The position numbers and the translations under genes were made by a program. From Runella sp. (GTDB taxonomy: Bacteria; Bacteroidota; Bacteroidia; Cytophagales; Spirosomataceae), in assembly GCA_023254175.1 (NCBI GenBank), contig JALQYJ010000192.1, forward strand, positions 1-64,000: a stretch of 64,000 nucleotides of DNA, written 5' to 3'. Numbering within the stretch: the first letter of the stretch is position 1; every line of letters begins with the position of its first letter. Positions 44,345 through 52,734 of the stretch are shown one piece after another. The notes beneath the pieces were generated by a model. That model worked only from the letters and a program-made list of their open reading frames with translations. It did not search any database and had not been told where the DNA came from.

Positions 44345-44881
44345 CTACCCTTCCCGCCGTTTCTTGTAGACCTTAGCAAACATAAACAACAGTGTTCCAA
44401 AGGCCAATACTCCCCCAAAAGCGTACAGGAAATTGAGCGTATCGCGTAAAACTGCCAACAACGCTATACTTACCAAAAAAAGGGTAGGAAGCTCGTTTAG
44501 AAGTCTAAACTGGAAAGAATCAAAAGGATTTTTTCCTTGTTCCAATTGCACAATAATACGCTTGCACCAAAGGTGATAAATCGTCAACAAAATCAGAATA
44601 GCCAACTTAACATGAAACCACCCCATTTGCCAATAGCCTGGGTTGAGTAAGGTCATTGTGAATCCGCAAGTCCATGTAAGCATCATGGCAGGGTTACAAA
44701 TGATTTTGTATGCTCGCCACTCCATGAGGTTAAACTGTACTTTAAACGCCTCACGAAGCTCTGGCGTAGGTTTTTGTTCGGCTTCTACGTGGTACACAAA
44801 CATCCGAACCAAATAGAATAAGCCCGCAAACCACGCAACTGCCCCCACAATGTGGAAAGCCTTAAAATAAAAAAGTGCCAT
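44345..44881 (-). CDS. hemJ: Protoporphyrinogen IX oxidase HemJ
   Basis: 178 residues with four predicted membrane helices. It oxidises protoporphyrinogen IX in haem synthesis. The N-terminus FKAFHIVGAVAWFAGLFYLVRMFVYH contains the conserved His and Arg of HemJ, and MGWFHVKLAILILLTIYH carries the second set of His/Lys residues. The family is related to CopD. It starts 17 nt after the lytic transglycosylase stop on the same strand, so the two share a transcript. Confidence 0.9.
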   Translation of the reverse strand: MALFYFKAFHIVGAVAWFAGLFYLVRMFVYHVEAEQKPTPELREAFKVQFNLMEWRAYKIICNPAMMLTWTCGFTMTLLNPGYWQMGWFHVKLAILILLTIYHLWCKRIIVQLEQGKNPFDSFQFRLLNELPTLFLVSIALLAVLRDTLNFLYAFGGVLAFGTLLFMFAKVYKKRREG

Positions 44882-44898
44882 GAGTAATGGTAATGCTA

Positions 44899-46356
44899 TT
44901 AGCCGATAATGAGTTTTTGGCCTTTACGAACCGTATTTCCTTTTAAGCGGTTGATTTTCTTCAATCGACTAACGTTGATTCCATAGCGCTCGGCAATGGT
45001 CGAAAGCGTATCGCCTGGCTGCACACGGTGGTAACGCATCTTTATTTTCCCCTTCGATGATGCCGTCACTTGTCCCCCCGCGTGTTTGGTCGTCTCTTTG
45101 TACAATACCAATCGCTTTCCGCGCACGATGTTATTGCCACGAAGATGATTCCAACGTTTCAAATCGTAGGTATCTACCCCATAACGGCTCGCTATTTTCC
45201 CCAACGTTTCACCTCGGCGTACTGTATGATACACCTTGCGTGTTTGGCGGGTAATGATGGTTTCTGGATCTTCGTTTTCATCGCCAGCAGCTACCAACCC
45301 CCCAACTTTCTTAATGGCCAAAACACTGTCTGAAACATCACTTTCGTTGCCCGCTAGAAGCATATGGCTTTGAAAGGGCGATTTTGTCGCCGAATCCCAA
45401 ATTGCGACGCGATTTTCTCGGAAGAAGTCAAAATTATGACTTGGAACTTTCAACATATACTCTTTGGTCGTAGCTGGTAATTCCGTATTGATAACTTGTG
45501 GATTAAGTTTATAAAACTCATCCAGAGAGATATTACTTAGTTTAGCAAACGTGTGCAAATTGAAGTATCCCGACACCTGAATGGTATCAAAGAGCATTGG
45601 ATAATCAGGGGTTTCGGGGAAAATACCGTGATCAGCGTGGTAGTGCATCAAGTACGTCATAGCCACAAACTGCGGCACATAATGGCGGGTTTGCTTGGGC
45701 AAAAAATTATAAATACCCCAAAAAGTGCTTGACCCCGAGCGACGCATGGCTCGTTTAACGTTACCAGGACCTACGTTGTAGGCGGCCAGGGCCATTTCCC
45801 AATCACCAAATGCTCGATGCAATCGCTTTAAGTACTTACAAGCCGCTTCGGTAGATTTTGCGGGGTCAAAACGCTCGTCGATGTAATCGTCCTGCTTCAT
45901 TCCATACTCTCGGCCTGTGGCAGGCATAAACTGCCACAAACCGCCCGCCCCTGCGTACGAGATAATGCGAGGGTTTAGCCCCGACTCAATCAGCGACAGA
46001 AATTTTAGCTCGCGTGGCATTTCGTATTTTTCAAGCATTTGCTCGTACAACGGAAAGTACAAGTGCATTTGCTCCAGCATACGCTTCACGAAGCTAGGTT
46101 TACGATAAATAAAATATTCCACAAACTGGTGAGTTACCTTGTGGTAACGGAGTGGAATGACATTTTCCAATTTTGCGAGGCGTTCACGCACAAGTGCTTC
46201 TGGCACGGTCGAGTCGGCCATTATTTCTACTTGTATTTGCTCTTCCACTACGTTGGTGTCCTTCGCTACTTCTTGTGCACGGGTGCTTTCGCTTATCCCA
46301 AGCCAACACAACCCCACCATTATACCCATGCTTACAATTCGCTTCAATTCCATCAT
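44899..46356 (-). CDS. Lytic murein transglycosylase with two LysM domains (MltD-like)
   Basis: 485 residues. A signal peptide (to STRAQ) precedes a goose-type lysozyme/SLT domain: SLIESGLNP with catalytic Glu124, then GAGGLWQFMPATG and AAYNVGPGNV. Two LysM peptidoglycan-binding repeats follow at about 385-430 (RRGETLGKIASRYGV) and 440-485 (QPGDTLSTIAERYGI). It cleaves glycan strands in the periplasm. hemJ follows 17 nt downstream. Confidence 0.93.
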   Translation of the reverse strand: MMELKRIVSMGIMVGLCWLGISESTRAQEVAKDTNVVEEQIQVEIMADSTVPEALVRERLAKLENVIPLRYHKVTHQFVEYFIYRKPSFVKRMLEQMHLYFPLYEQMLEKYEMPRELKFLSLIESGLNPRIISYAGAGGLWQFMPATGREYGMKQDDYIDERFDPAKSTEAACKYLKRLHRAFGDWEMALAAYNVGPGNVKRAMRRSGSSTFWGIYNFLPKQTRHYVPQFVAMTYLMHYHADHGIFPETPDYPMLFDTIQVSGYFNLHTFAKLSNISLDEFYKLNPQVINTELPATTKEYMLKVPSHNFDFFRENRVAIWDSATKSPFQSHMLLAGNESDVSDSVLAIKKVGGLVAAGDENEDPETIITRQTRKVYHTVRRGETLGKIASRYGVDTYDLKRWNHLRGNNIVRGKRLVLYKETTKHAGGQVTASSKGKIKMRYHRVQPGDTLSTIAERYGINVSRLKKINRLKGNTVRKGQKLIIG

Positions 46357-46424
46357 CGTTCGGTCGTTTTTTCGTTAGGTTTACATCATTGTTTGTTGTT
46401 TTTCAATGGCTTCTTATATCAGTC

Positions 46425-47879
46425 TTACACTAAAGAACCTACGAATTCTTTCGCTATCATGTATTTCGAAAAAGCCAATAAATCAGCTTCTCCAAAAGGT
46501 TTTCCTAACACTTGAAGTCCCATTGGTAGCCCTTGAGCATCGGTACCAGCTGGCACCGAAATCGCGGGATACCCAATGACGTTGGCTTGTACCGTAAAAA
46601 TATCAGCCAAGTACATCTGCAATGGATCTTCTGTCTTATCTCCAATCGGGAAAGCCGTCGTTGGGGTGGTGGGCATCACTAAAAAATCGTATTTTTTAAA
46701 AAGCTCATCCGTCTGATTTTTCACCAAACGACGCACTTTTTGAGCTTTGGTATAATACGCATCATAATAACTCGCACTTAGCACAAACGTACCAAGCATA
46801 ATCCGTTTTTTTACTTCTTTTCCAAAACCCTCACTGCGCGATTTTTTGTAGAGTTCCATCAAATCCACAGGGTTTCCTGTACGGTGGCCGTAACGCACTC
46901 CGTCAAACCGAGACAGGTTAGAGCTCGCCTCTGCCGTAGTCAGGATATAGTAGGTAGGTAAGATATACGGAAGTAAATCAAAATCTATCGGCTCTACGTC
47001 GTGGCCTTGTTCGCGCAACCAATCGAGTTGAGCTTGCACAGCTTGGCGAATTTCTGGTTGTAATGCTTCACTTTCGACGCCTTCCCGCAGGTAGGCAATT
47101 TTTCGCTTTTGGATTGATGCTAATGCTACCGCATTAGTGTAAGAAGGGACGGGTAATTGCGAAACTGTACTGTCAAAATCATCGGCTCCTGCCATGATTT
47201 CTAACAAAAGTGCGGCATCATCTACGCTTTTGGTGATAGGCCCTACGCAATCAAAGGACGAGCCGTAAGCAATCAACCCCCAACGAGATACACGTCCATA
47301 CGTAGGTTTTAGCCCAACCAACCCACAAAAAGCCGCAGGCTGCCTTACTGAACCTCCCGTATCTGAACCTAACGACGCTAGACACATATCAGCTTGTACT
47401 GCTACTGCCGATCCTCCTGACGACCCTCCAGGGACACGAGTAGTGTCGGCTGCATTGCGTACTACCCCAAAAGCGCAGCTTTCGTTGGAAGAGCCCATCG
47501 CAAATTCATCGCAATTTTGACGGCCAATAATGATGGCATCTTCGGCCAAGACCCGTTGCACAGCAGTTGCCGTAAACTGCGACACAAAACCGTCTAGAAT
47601 AGCGCTTCCTGCTTGTAATCCGTGGTTTTGGTAACAAAGAACGTCCTTGATTCCGAGTACCATCCCCGCTAGGCGCCCTGCGGTTCCAGCCGTAATTTTT
47701 TGGTCAATTTCCTCTGCTCGTTGTGTTGCTTCTTGGTCATACACTGTCACAAACGCGTTCAATACAGAGTTTTTTTTCTCAATGTTTTTCAAATAAAACG
47801 CCACTAGCTCACGGCACGATACAGTTCCTGAACGTAAATCGGCTTGAATTTCACTAAGAGAAGTATAATGATAGCTCAC
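46425..47879 (-). CDS. gatA: Asp/Glu-tRNA(Asn/Gln) amidotransferase subunit A
   Basis: 484 residues, close to family length. It hydrolyses glutamine and delivers ammonia for Gln-tRNA(Gln) formation in the GatCAB complex. The amidase-signature triad is intact: Lys78 in GIKDV, Ser153 in GGSSGGSA and Ser177 in GSDTGGS. gatB and gatC are not nearby. The gene follows a strong terminator of the upstream tatA gene, so it has its own promoter in 47880-47933, which I could not identify. Confidence 0.95.
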   Translation of the reverse strand: MSYHYTSLSEIQADLRSGTVSCRELVAFYLKNIEKKNSVLNAFVTVYDQEATQRAEEIDQKITAGTAGRLAGMVLGIKDVLCYQNHGLQAGSAILDGFVSQFTATAVQRVLAEDAIIIGRQNCDEFAMGSSNESCAFGVVRNAADTTRVPGGSSGGSAVAVQADMCLASLGSDTGGSVRQPAAFCGLVGLKPTYGRVSRWGLIAYGSSFDCVGPITKSVDDAALLLEIMAGADDFDSTVSQLPVPSYTNAVALASIQKRKIAYLREGVESEALQPEIRQAVQAQLDWLREQGHDVEPIDFDLLPYILPTYYILTTAEASSNLSRFDGVRYGHRTGNPVDLMELYKKSRSEGFGKEVKKRIMLGTFVLSASYYDAYYTKAQKVRRLVKNQTDELFKKYDFLVMPTTPTTAFPIGDKTEDPLQMYLADIFTVQANVIGYPAISVPAGTDAQGLPMGLQVLGKPFGEADLLAFSKYMIAKEFVGSLV

Positions 47880-47933
47880 AATTAATAGATTTCAGCCAAT
47901 CAAATTGGCATTAAATTAGGATTGGTACAAAAC

Positions 47934-47971
47934 AAAAATCGGCAGTAGTCAGAAGGCTACTGCTGATTTTT
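47934..47971. terminator. Terminator (long stem) between tatA and gatA
   Basis: AAAAATC-G-GCAGTAG (47934-47948) pairs with CTACTGC-T-GATTTTT (47957-47971) over 15 positions with one G-U pair. Its A/T-run arms make it usable on both strands. A second stem lies just upstream for the minus-strand tatA transcript. Confidence 0.8.
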
Positions 47972-47985
47972 GGGGTAAATCGTCA

Positions 47986-48020
47986 TAAAAAGCCGTGTTT
48001 TATATTTTTTTCCAAAACAC
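47986..48020 (-). terminator. First terminator after tatA
   Basis: On the minus strand GTGTTTT (48020-48014) pairs with AAAACAC (48001-47995) and a short T-run follows. It is backed up by the stronger stem at 47934-47971. Confidence 0.55.
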
Positions 48021-48033
48021 AGGCGAACAACAA

Positions 48034-48234
48034 TTAACGACTTTCGTCAAGTCCTTTTTCGATGTTTTCTTTCACTTCTTTCGAAGCTTCTTTGAATTCA
48101 CGAATGCCTTTTCCTAACCCTTTCATTAGCTCAGGAATTTTCTTAGCTCCGAAAAGCAACAAGACGATAATGGCGATAAAAATGAGTTCTTGCCCACCCA
48201 AGCCCATGATTAAAAAAATTGAAAGCGTATTCAT
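48034..48234 (-). CDS. tatA: Twin-arginine translocase subunit TatA/TatE
   Basis: 66 residues, a usual TatA size. The N-terminus has one membrane helix ([13 protein letters not shown]), then [23 protein letters not shown], the conserved hinge and amphipathic helix, and a charged tail. It forms the channel component that exports folded proteins, consistent with the Tat leaders at 23250, 24174 and 25968. The frame continues to 48306, but the ATG at 48234 gives the standard N-terminus. tatC is not in the window. Confidence 0.9.
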   Translation of the reverse strand: MNTLSIFLIMGLGGQELIFIAIIVLLLFGAKKIPELMKGLGKGIREFKEASKEVKENIEKGLDESR

Positions 48235-48411
48235 TTTGAAAATTCGGTTAGTGATTTTACTAAACTGCTGCTTTTTTGCACTCAGTGCTCGGAGCAACGT
48301 ATTCATTACAGTAATAAAGCGAAATAGGGCTGTTTATTTACCGTTGTATTTCGATTTTTAACCCTATTTTAAGGATTTATCCAGCAAAATTAACAACTAT
48401 TTCGCAGATTA

Positions 48412-48852
48412 TCAGTCAATCGTGATAGTATTTCGTTTTGATTCCCACTCACGAAAAGCATCAAGGTCGTCGCCAATCGCATTAAACAACCATACAATCA
48501 AGGCAATGTCATCCGTAAGACCAATAATTGGCAATAGGTCAGGAATGACATCAATAGGCGATAAAAAATAGAGCAAAACAGCAATAATACGCGTGAGGGT
48601 TTTCCACGGCACAGTTCTGTACTCCCCTTTTACATACGCCTTGAGCAACCGCACTAACAGCATCACTTTCTCTCGAAGAGAATCGTATGTAGCGCCTTTT
48701 AAGCCATTGGTTTTGTTTAACACTTTGCCCATGAGCTCCAAAAGGCTGCCTGCATTGCGAGCATAACGCCCTGCTTTTCCAGTGGCGCTTTTAAAGAAAA
48801 CAGACTTCAATACCCGAACTAAGATATTGTCAGAAGTGGATAAGGACGGCAT
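48412..48852 (-). CDS. YkvA family membrane protein (DUF1232)
   Basis: 146 residues. The defining pattern LLYFLSPIDVIPDLLPIIGLTDD is at about 92-114, within two hydrophobic helices. The N-terminal half is basic. DUF1232 proteins occur in many bacteria and their molecular role is unknown. The gap to tatA is large enough for separate promoters. Confidence 0.88.
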   Translation of the reverse strand: MPSLSTSDNILVRVLKSVFFKSATGKAGRYARNAGSLLELMGKVLNKTNGLKGATYDSLREKVMLLVRLLKAYVKGEYRTVPWKTLTRIIAVLLYFLSPIDVIPDLLPIIGLTDDIALIVWLFNAIGDDLDAFREWESKRNTITID

Positions 48853-48935
48853 TTCGGTACTATTAAATTGGATGTTAATTGGTTTACACCCACATAAACG
48901 TAAAAGTCACTGAAAAGATTTGCTAAACTAGCCTC

Positions 48936-49466
48936 TTATTTCCACCCTTCGTGTAAGCAAAGCTGATTGATATGTTCATAGTGGTGCTCACTGTGCCATG
49001 CGTATAGCGCAGCGACTTCCCGTAATGCAAAAACTCGCTTGGTTTCTGGGTGAAAATAAGTACGTTCCCAATCAGGCTCAGTCAGTGAATTGAGCAGCAT
49101 TACCCAACGCAAATGCACATATTTCAACAACTGCAACGACCACTCTACGAGCGCCCCCTTGCCATCGGCCAGTTCGGCCCATAAGGCTTCTTCGTAAGGC
49201 TTAATGGCGGGGTTATTTTCGGTCAATGCCAGTTTAAAGCGAATGTAGGCGTTTATATGACTATCCACTACGTGATGTACGGTTTGGCGCACCGTCCAGC
49301 CTTCGGGACGATAAGGTGTTTCCAGCTGAGCCTCGCTGAGTACATTCACTACATTAAATAGCTTTGAAGGCAGTGCACTTATTTCTTGAATGTGCGCCTG
49401 CGTTTCGGCTGGCGTGTAAGTTTTTCCAAACTCAAAACGGCCAATGGGGTATTTAAGTTTTTCCAT
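48936..49466 (-). CDS. DinB/YfiT-family metal-dependent hydrolase (bacillithiol transferase-like)
   Basis: 176 residues of a DinB-like four-helix bundle. Likely metal ligands are the first HxxxxxH-type set (HHVVDSH, about 65-71) and HSEHHYEH near the C-terminus. YfiT/BstA proteins catalyse thiol-S-transferase or dechlorination-type reactions and are widely annotated as bacillithiol transferases. The start overlaps the stop of the upstream cupin by 1 nt (TAATG), a sign of coupled translation. Confidence 0.85.
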   Translation of the reverse strand: MEKLKYPIGRFEFGKTYTPAETQAHIQEISALPSKLFNVVNVLSEAQLETPYRPEGWTVRQTVHHVVDSHINAYIRFKLALTENNPAIKPYEEALWAELADGKGALVEWSLQLLKYVHLRWVMLLNSLTEPDWERTYFHPETKRVFALREVAALYAWHSEHHYEHINQLCLHEGWK

Positions 49467-49972
49467 TATCTTCCAAAATCATCTTGTACACGTACAATAT
49501 CGTCTTCGTCTGAAGGATGTTCAGGATTGGTATGTTGCCAAATTTCGGCCACTACCCCCCATTCTGCTAGCCCCATCAAGCGATGGCGTTCTCCTTGGCG
49601 CAAAGTGATTAATTCACCTGACTGGTACGATTGTACCTCTGTTTCTTCGTCGGTATTGCTCTTTACTACTCCCACTGTTCCCGACACTACACGCCAGATT
49701 TCGGCCCGACGGTGGTGGTACTGCCACGACAATCGTTTATCGGGGGCTACGAGCAGTATTTTAGGGCTTAGTTTCTGCGTAATTTGAATAGTGGATAATT
49801 CGATGGTAGGAAAATAAGTCGCGGCAAATTGAGGAGTTTGATTTTCATTGATGACAAAAAAACCTCCCCACGGGCGAGTTTGGTCTTCTTTTATGACCTC
49901 AAACCCTTGTTCTGCGAGTTGAGCGGCAATTTTTTCAAATACTTCTAACTTAGTGAGGATTTGTGTTTCCAT
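49466..49972 (-). CDS. Mannose-6-phosphate isomerase-like cupin protein
   Basis: 168 residues of a cupin fold, with a RPWGGFFVI segment and the metal-site-like LSWQYHHRRAEIWRVVSGTVG followed by RQGERHRLMG. It resembles the C-terminal part of type II phosphomannose isomerases (guanylyltransferase fusions) without the nucleotidyltransferase domain. Whether it isomerises mannose-6-phosphate is unproven. It is coupled to the YfiT-like gene and divergent from lpxH. Confidence 0.82.
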   Translation of the reverse strand: METQILTKLEVFEKIAAQLAEQGFEVIKEDQTRPWGGFFVINENQTPQFAATYFPTIELSTIQITQKLSPKILLVAPDKRLSWQYHHRRAEIWRVVSGTVGVVKSNTDEETEVQSYQSGELITLRQGERHRLMGLAEWGVVAEIWQHTNPEHPSDEDDIVRVQDDFGR

Positions 49973-50028
49973 GAAATTTTGCTTGGATAAATCGTAAAAT
50001 TAGAAAAAATCTTGTAAAGTAATCTCCG

Positions 50029-50036
50029 TATTTTTG
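50029..50036 (+). promoter_or_regulatory. -7 element of lpxH
   Basis: TATTTTTG matches TAnnTTTG. It predicts transcription from about 50041, so an ATG at 50042 would be leaderless and the ATG at 50057 would have a 16-nt leader. A TTG at 50012-50014 is a weak -33 candidate with a short spacing. Confidence 0.5.
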
Positions 50037-50056
50037 CCCGAATGTCTTTAAGTCAC

Positions 50057-50866
50057 ATGTCTTTTCAAGTTCTAAACGTAGCTCTTTCTCCTGGAAAGAA
50101 AATTTATTTTGCCTCTGATTTTCACCTTGGTGCGCCATCTCATAGCGATAGTCTCGTTCGTGAACGACGAATCACTGAGTGGTTAGAAAGTGTCCGCCAC
50201 GATGCCCAACTTATTTGCTTAGTCGGTGATTTATTCGATTTTTGGTTCGAACACAAACGGGTTGTCCCACGTGGTTTTGTTCGTTTTTTGGGAAAATTGG
50301 GGGAACTTACCGACGCGGGTATCCAGATTATTGCTTTCCCAGGAAATCACGATATGTGGATGACTGATTACTTTGAAAGAGAACTGAACATCAAAACGTA
50401 TCGGCGCCCTGTTGATTTAATGGTAATTTCAAGTATCCATCCTACTCCAACATCGTTTCATATTGCCCATGGCGATGGTCTGGGGCCTGACGACCATTTG
50501 TATAAACTTCTGAAAATCGTTTTTGAAAATAAATTAGCAGTTTGGGCATTTGGCACACTCTTGCACCCTAATCTTGCGCTGTGGTTGGGCCATTCGTGGG
50601 CATTACATAGTTGGCAAAAGCACGAAAAAGCAGGTCAACCGTCGTATTTAGGCGAGGATAAAGAATGGCTCGTACTCTATGCAAAAAGCCAAGAAGAACT
50701 TCTGCATCGCAATTTTTACGTTTTTGGACACCGGCATATTAAGCTCGACCTTCCCATTGGCGAGAGAAGTCGAACTCTTATTTTAGGCGATTGGATTGTA
50801 TATAATTCGTACGCCGTTTTTGACGGGCAAGAAATTCAACTTTTAGATTATACGCCTAAGACTTAG
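50057..50866 (+). CDS. lpxH: UDP-2,3-diacylglucosamine diphosphatase
   Basis: 269 residues from ATG 50057 (274 if the ATG at 50042 is used). It removes UMP from UDP-2,3-diacylglucosamine in lipid A synthesis. Metallophosphatase motifs are complete: SDFHLG, GDLFDFWFE, PGNHDMW, HGDGLGPDD and FGHRHI. The start is set by the position of the promoter rather than by an RBS, since none is visible. Its last 4 bases overlap the stop of the convergent minus-strand gene (TTAG shared at 50863-50866). Confidence 0.92.
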   Translation: MSFQVLNVALSPGKKIYFASDFHLGAPSHSDSLVRERRITEWLESVRHDAQLICLVGDLFDFWFEHKRVVPRGFVRFLGKLGELTDAGIQIIAFPGNHDMWMTDYFERELNIKTYRRPVDLMVISSIHPTPTSFHIAHGDGLGPDDHLYKLLKIVFENKLAVWAFGTLLHPNLALWLGHSWALHSWQKHEKAGQPSYLGEDKEWLVLYAKSQEELLHRNFYVFGHRHIKLDLPIGERSRTLILGDWIVYNSYAVFDGQEIQLLDYTPKT

Positions 50867-51594
50867 TTGTCTTTCTTCAAAATATCTTGACGAGAGATAT
50901 TTTCGCGAGGTGCTTGTTTTAAAATATCTCGGTATTCTTTTTTCTTCAAATCCCCATTTTTAATAGACTTAATAAGACTCGCCCAAGCAAACGGGTTTAA
51001 TAAAGGCGTATTCATAAAACTACGATTAGCTGCGTTTTCGCGACCAAAAATTTGTTGATCCATGAAGTTTCGATAGTTAGCAGCGGCACTAAGAGGAGTA
51101 GCGGCAGCCATTTGCATCAATAGTTCTTGGCGTGTATTTCTTTCTAAGTTCTCTCGCTCAAACTCATCGGGCAGTTTCATTGCCACAAAAGCCTTTTTAA
51201 AATCTTCTTCTGTTGCATAAGGATAAACTTTTACCTCTGCCAGGGTTTTTATGTCTTCTTTCATCAAAATGATGGCAGAGTACGATTCTTCCATGTGACG
51301 CTTTGGCACCACATGGTATTGTTTTTGATACCCTAAATAACTGAACACCACGCTATCACCTGGAAAAACAGGCATGGCAAAATAACCTGCTTCATCGGCA
51401 AGAGTTCCACGTCCTGCTCTAGGGATAAAAATATACGCTTTAGCAAGCGTTTGTGTGCCCTTCACTCCGACCACCCGCCCCGTAAACATAATGCTTTTTA
51501 CCTGTCCTTGCGCGCGCACCTCTACCGTATTAACCAAAGAAAGCAAGAAAATCACCCCAATCAAGAGGTAGTTGTATGTATGTTTTTGTAGCAT
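50863..51594 (-). CDS. CarboxypepD_reg-like exported protein
   Basis: 243 residues with a signal peptide (ends EVRAQG). A carboxypeptidase-regulatory-like beta-sandwich follows (about 37-110; FTGRVVGVKGTQTLAKAYIFI...GRGTLADEAGYFAMPV). The C-terminal half is charged and Ala/Asn-rich with no recognised domain. Such proteins are common in Bacteroidota envelopes. It is separated from cdsA by 57 nt containing a terminator, so it is probably not in the same transcript. Confidence 0.78.
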   Translation of the reverse strand: MLQKHTYNYLLIGVIFLLSLVNTVEVRAQGQVKSIMFTGRVVGVKGTQTLAKAYIFIPRAGRGTLADEAGYFAMPVFPGDSVVFSYLGYQKQYHVVPKRHMEESYSAIILMKEDIKTLAEVKVYPYATEEDFKKAFVAMKLPDEFERENLERNTRQELLMQMAAATPLSAAANYRNFMDQQIFGRENAANRSFMNTPLLNPFAWASLIKSIKNGDLKKKEYRDILKQAPRENISRQDILKKDN

Positions 51595-51609
51595 AGTTAC
51601 TGGTCAAAA

Positions 51610-51648
51610 ATAAAAAACGTAGGTGCGCACTCTCAATCCTAACGTTTG
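51610..51648 (-). terminator. Terminator after cdsA
   Basis: On the minus strand, AAACGT(T)AGG (51647-51638) pairs with CCTACGTTT (51623-51614 side) with one bulged base, then a T-rich run. It sits 4 nt after the cdsA stop. Confidence 0.55.
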
Positions 51649-51651
51649 AGT

Positions 51652-52485
51652 CTATGAAAAAATTTTAACAAATGTCACAATAAATGGTGCCGAAAGCAGT
51701 AATCCATCGAATCGGTCTAAAAAGCCACCGTGCCCTGGAATTGTACTTCCTGAATCTTTGATAGCGATGCTTCTTTTAAAAAGAGATTCTACCAAGTCGC
51801 CTAGCGTTCCAGAAACAACAATGAGCACCCCAATACAATACCACTCCCATGCTTCGTACGACTTAGAGTACATTCCTAACACAAAGGCAACAATAGCCGC
51901 GCATAATGCTCCGCCCGCAGCCCCTTCCCACGATTTTTTAGGCGAAACACGCTCAAATAATTTTCTTTTTCCATAATATGTGCCCGCAAAATAAGCGCCC
52001 ACGTCAGTAGCCCAAAGCAAAAACAAGCTACCCAAGATGATTTCATAGTTATAAATTCCGCCTCGCATGGCTAAAACACTCAACAACGAGAAAGGAACAG
52101 CTACATAAAGAATCCCCAAAAAGGTAAAGGCGATGTTTTGGAAAGGTTTTAAATCTTTTTTCTTGTACAGTTTGATAAAGAAAATCATAGTAACCATCGG
52201 ACTAATTAGAAAATAATTCTGAAAGCTAATAAGTTCTTTTTCAATTAAGAACGTAATCACATTGATAAATACTCCACAAAACGTTCCGTAGTAGGTCAAG
52301 GGTTGATTGCCATCTAACCCCAGTAGTTTATAAAACTCCAATTGGGTAAGAATACTTATGGCACAAAAAAGCAATAAAAAAGTCCATTCGCTGTACAAAA
52401 TAGCCGACAAAATGATAGCGATTCCTGCGATAGCGGCAATAATACGTTGTTGAAGATTAGATAGGTTAGTCAAAGGAGATTTCAT
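51652..52485 (-). CDS. cdsA: Phosphatidate cytidylyltransferase
   Basis: 277 residues with about eight membrane helices. It makes CDP-diacylglycerol for phospholipid synthesis. The family signature SGTLGDLVESLFKRSIAIKDSG...IPGHGGFLDRFDG is near the C-terminus, with the conserved Asp residues. Its start overlaps the end of the upstream DUF2007 gene by 20 nt (52466-52485), typical of coupled genes. It fits the lipid-gene theme of plsC and the acyl-ACP desaturase elsewhere in the window. Confidence 0.92.
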   Translation of the reverse strand: MKSPLTNLSNLQQRIIAAIAGIAIILSAILYSEWTFLLLFCAISILTQLEFYKLLGLDGNQPLTYYGTFCGVFINVITFLIEKELISFQNYFLISPMVTMIFFIKLYKKKDLKPFQNIAFTFLGILYVAVPFSLLSVLAMRGGIYNYEIILGSLFLLWATDVGAYFAGTYYGKRKLFERVSPKKSWEGAAGGALCAAIVAFVLGMYSKSYEAWEWYCIGVLIVVSGTLGDLVESLFKRSIAIKDSGSTIPGHGGFLDRFDGLLLSAPFIVTFVKIFS

Positions 52486-52678
52486 TCTCTACGATTGTTT
52501 TGGCAATGATAGCATCTTTCAGGGGGACATACAACTCGTACTTGCCAAAATGATAACTGCTATCTTGTTTGCTAATTATAACTGCCGAAAAAGATTGTTG
52601 TTCCAAATATTCTCGCACAATTTCAGCGCGGTGTTGGAAACTGGTTTCAAAAATTTTCCCCCAATTATCAACTACCAT
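52466..52678 (-). CDS. DUF2007 small protein
   Basis: 70 residues (MVVDNWGKIFETSFQHRAEI...SFSAVIISKQDSSYHFG KYELYVP). The pattern of one short alpha/beta unit ending in an acidic tail fits DUF2007, annotated as a putative signal-transducing protein (GlnB-like fold). No function is known. It sits between the CPBP protease and cdsA genes, overlapping cdsA by 20 nt. Confidence 0.75.
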   Translation of the reverse strand: MVVDNWGKIFETSFQHRAEIVREYLEQQSFSAVIISKQDSSYHFGKYELYVPLKDAIIAKTIVENEISFD

Positions 52679-52734
52679 TTCGTGAGTTTGTAGTGTATGA
52701 TGTTCGTCAATAGCTCCCCCAAAAACAGAACTAT

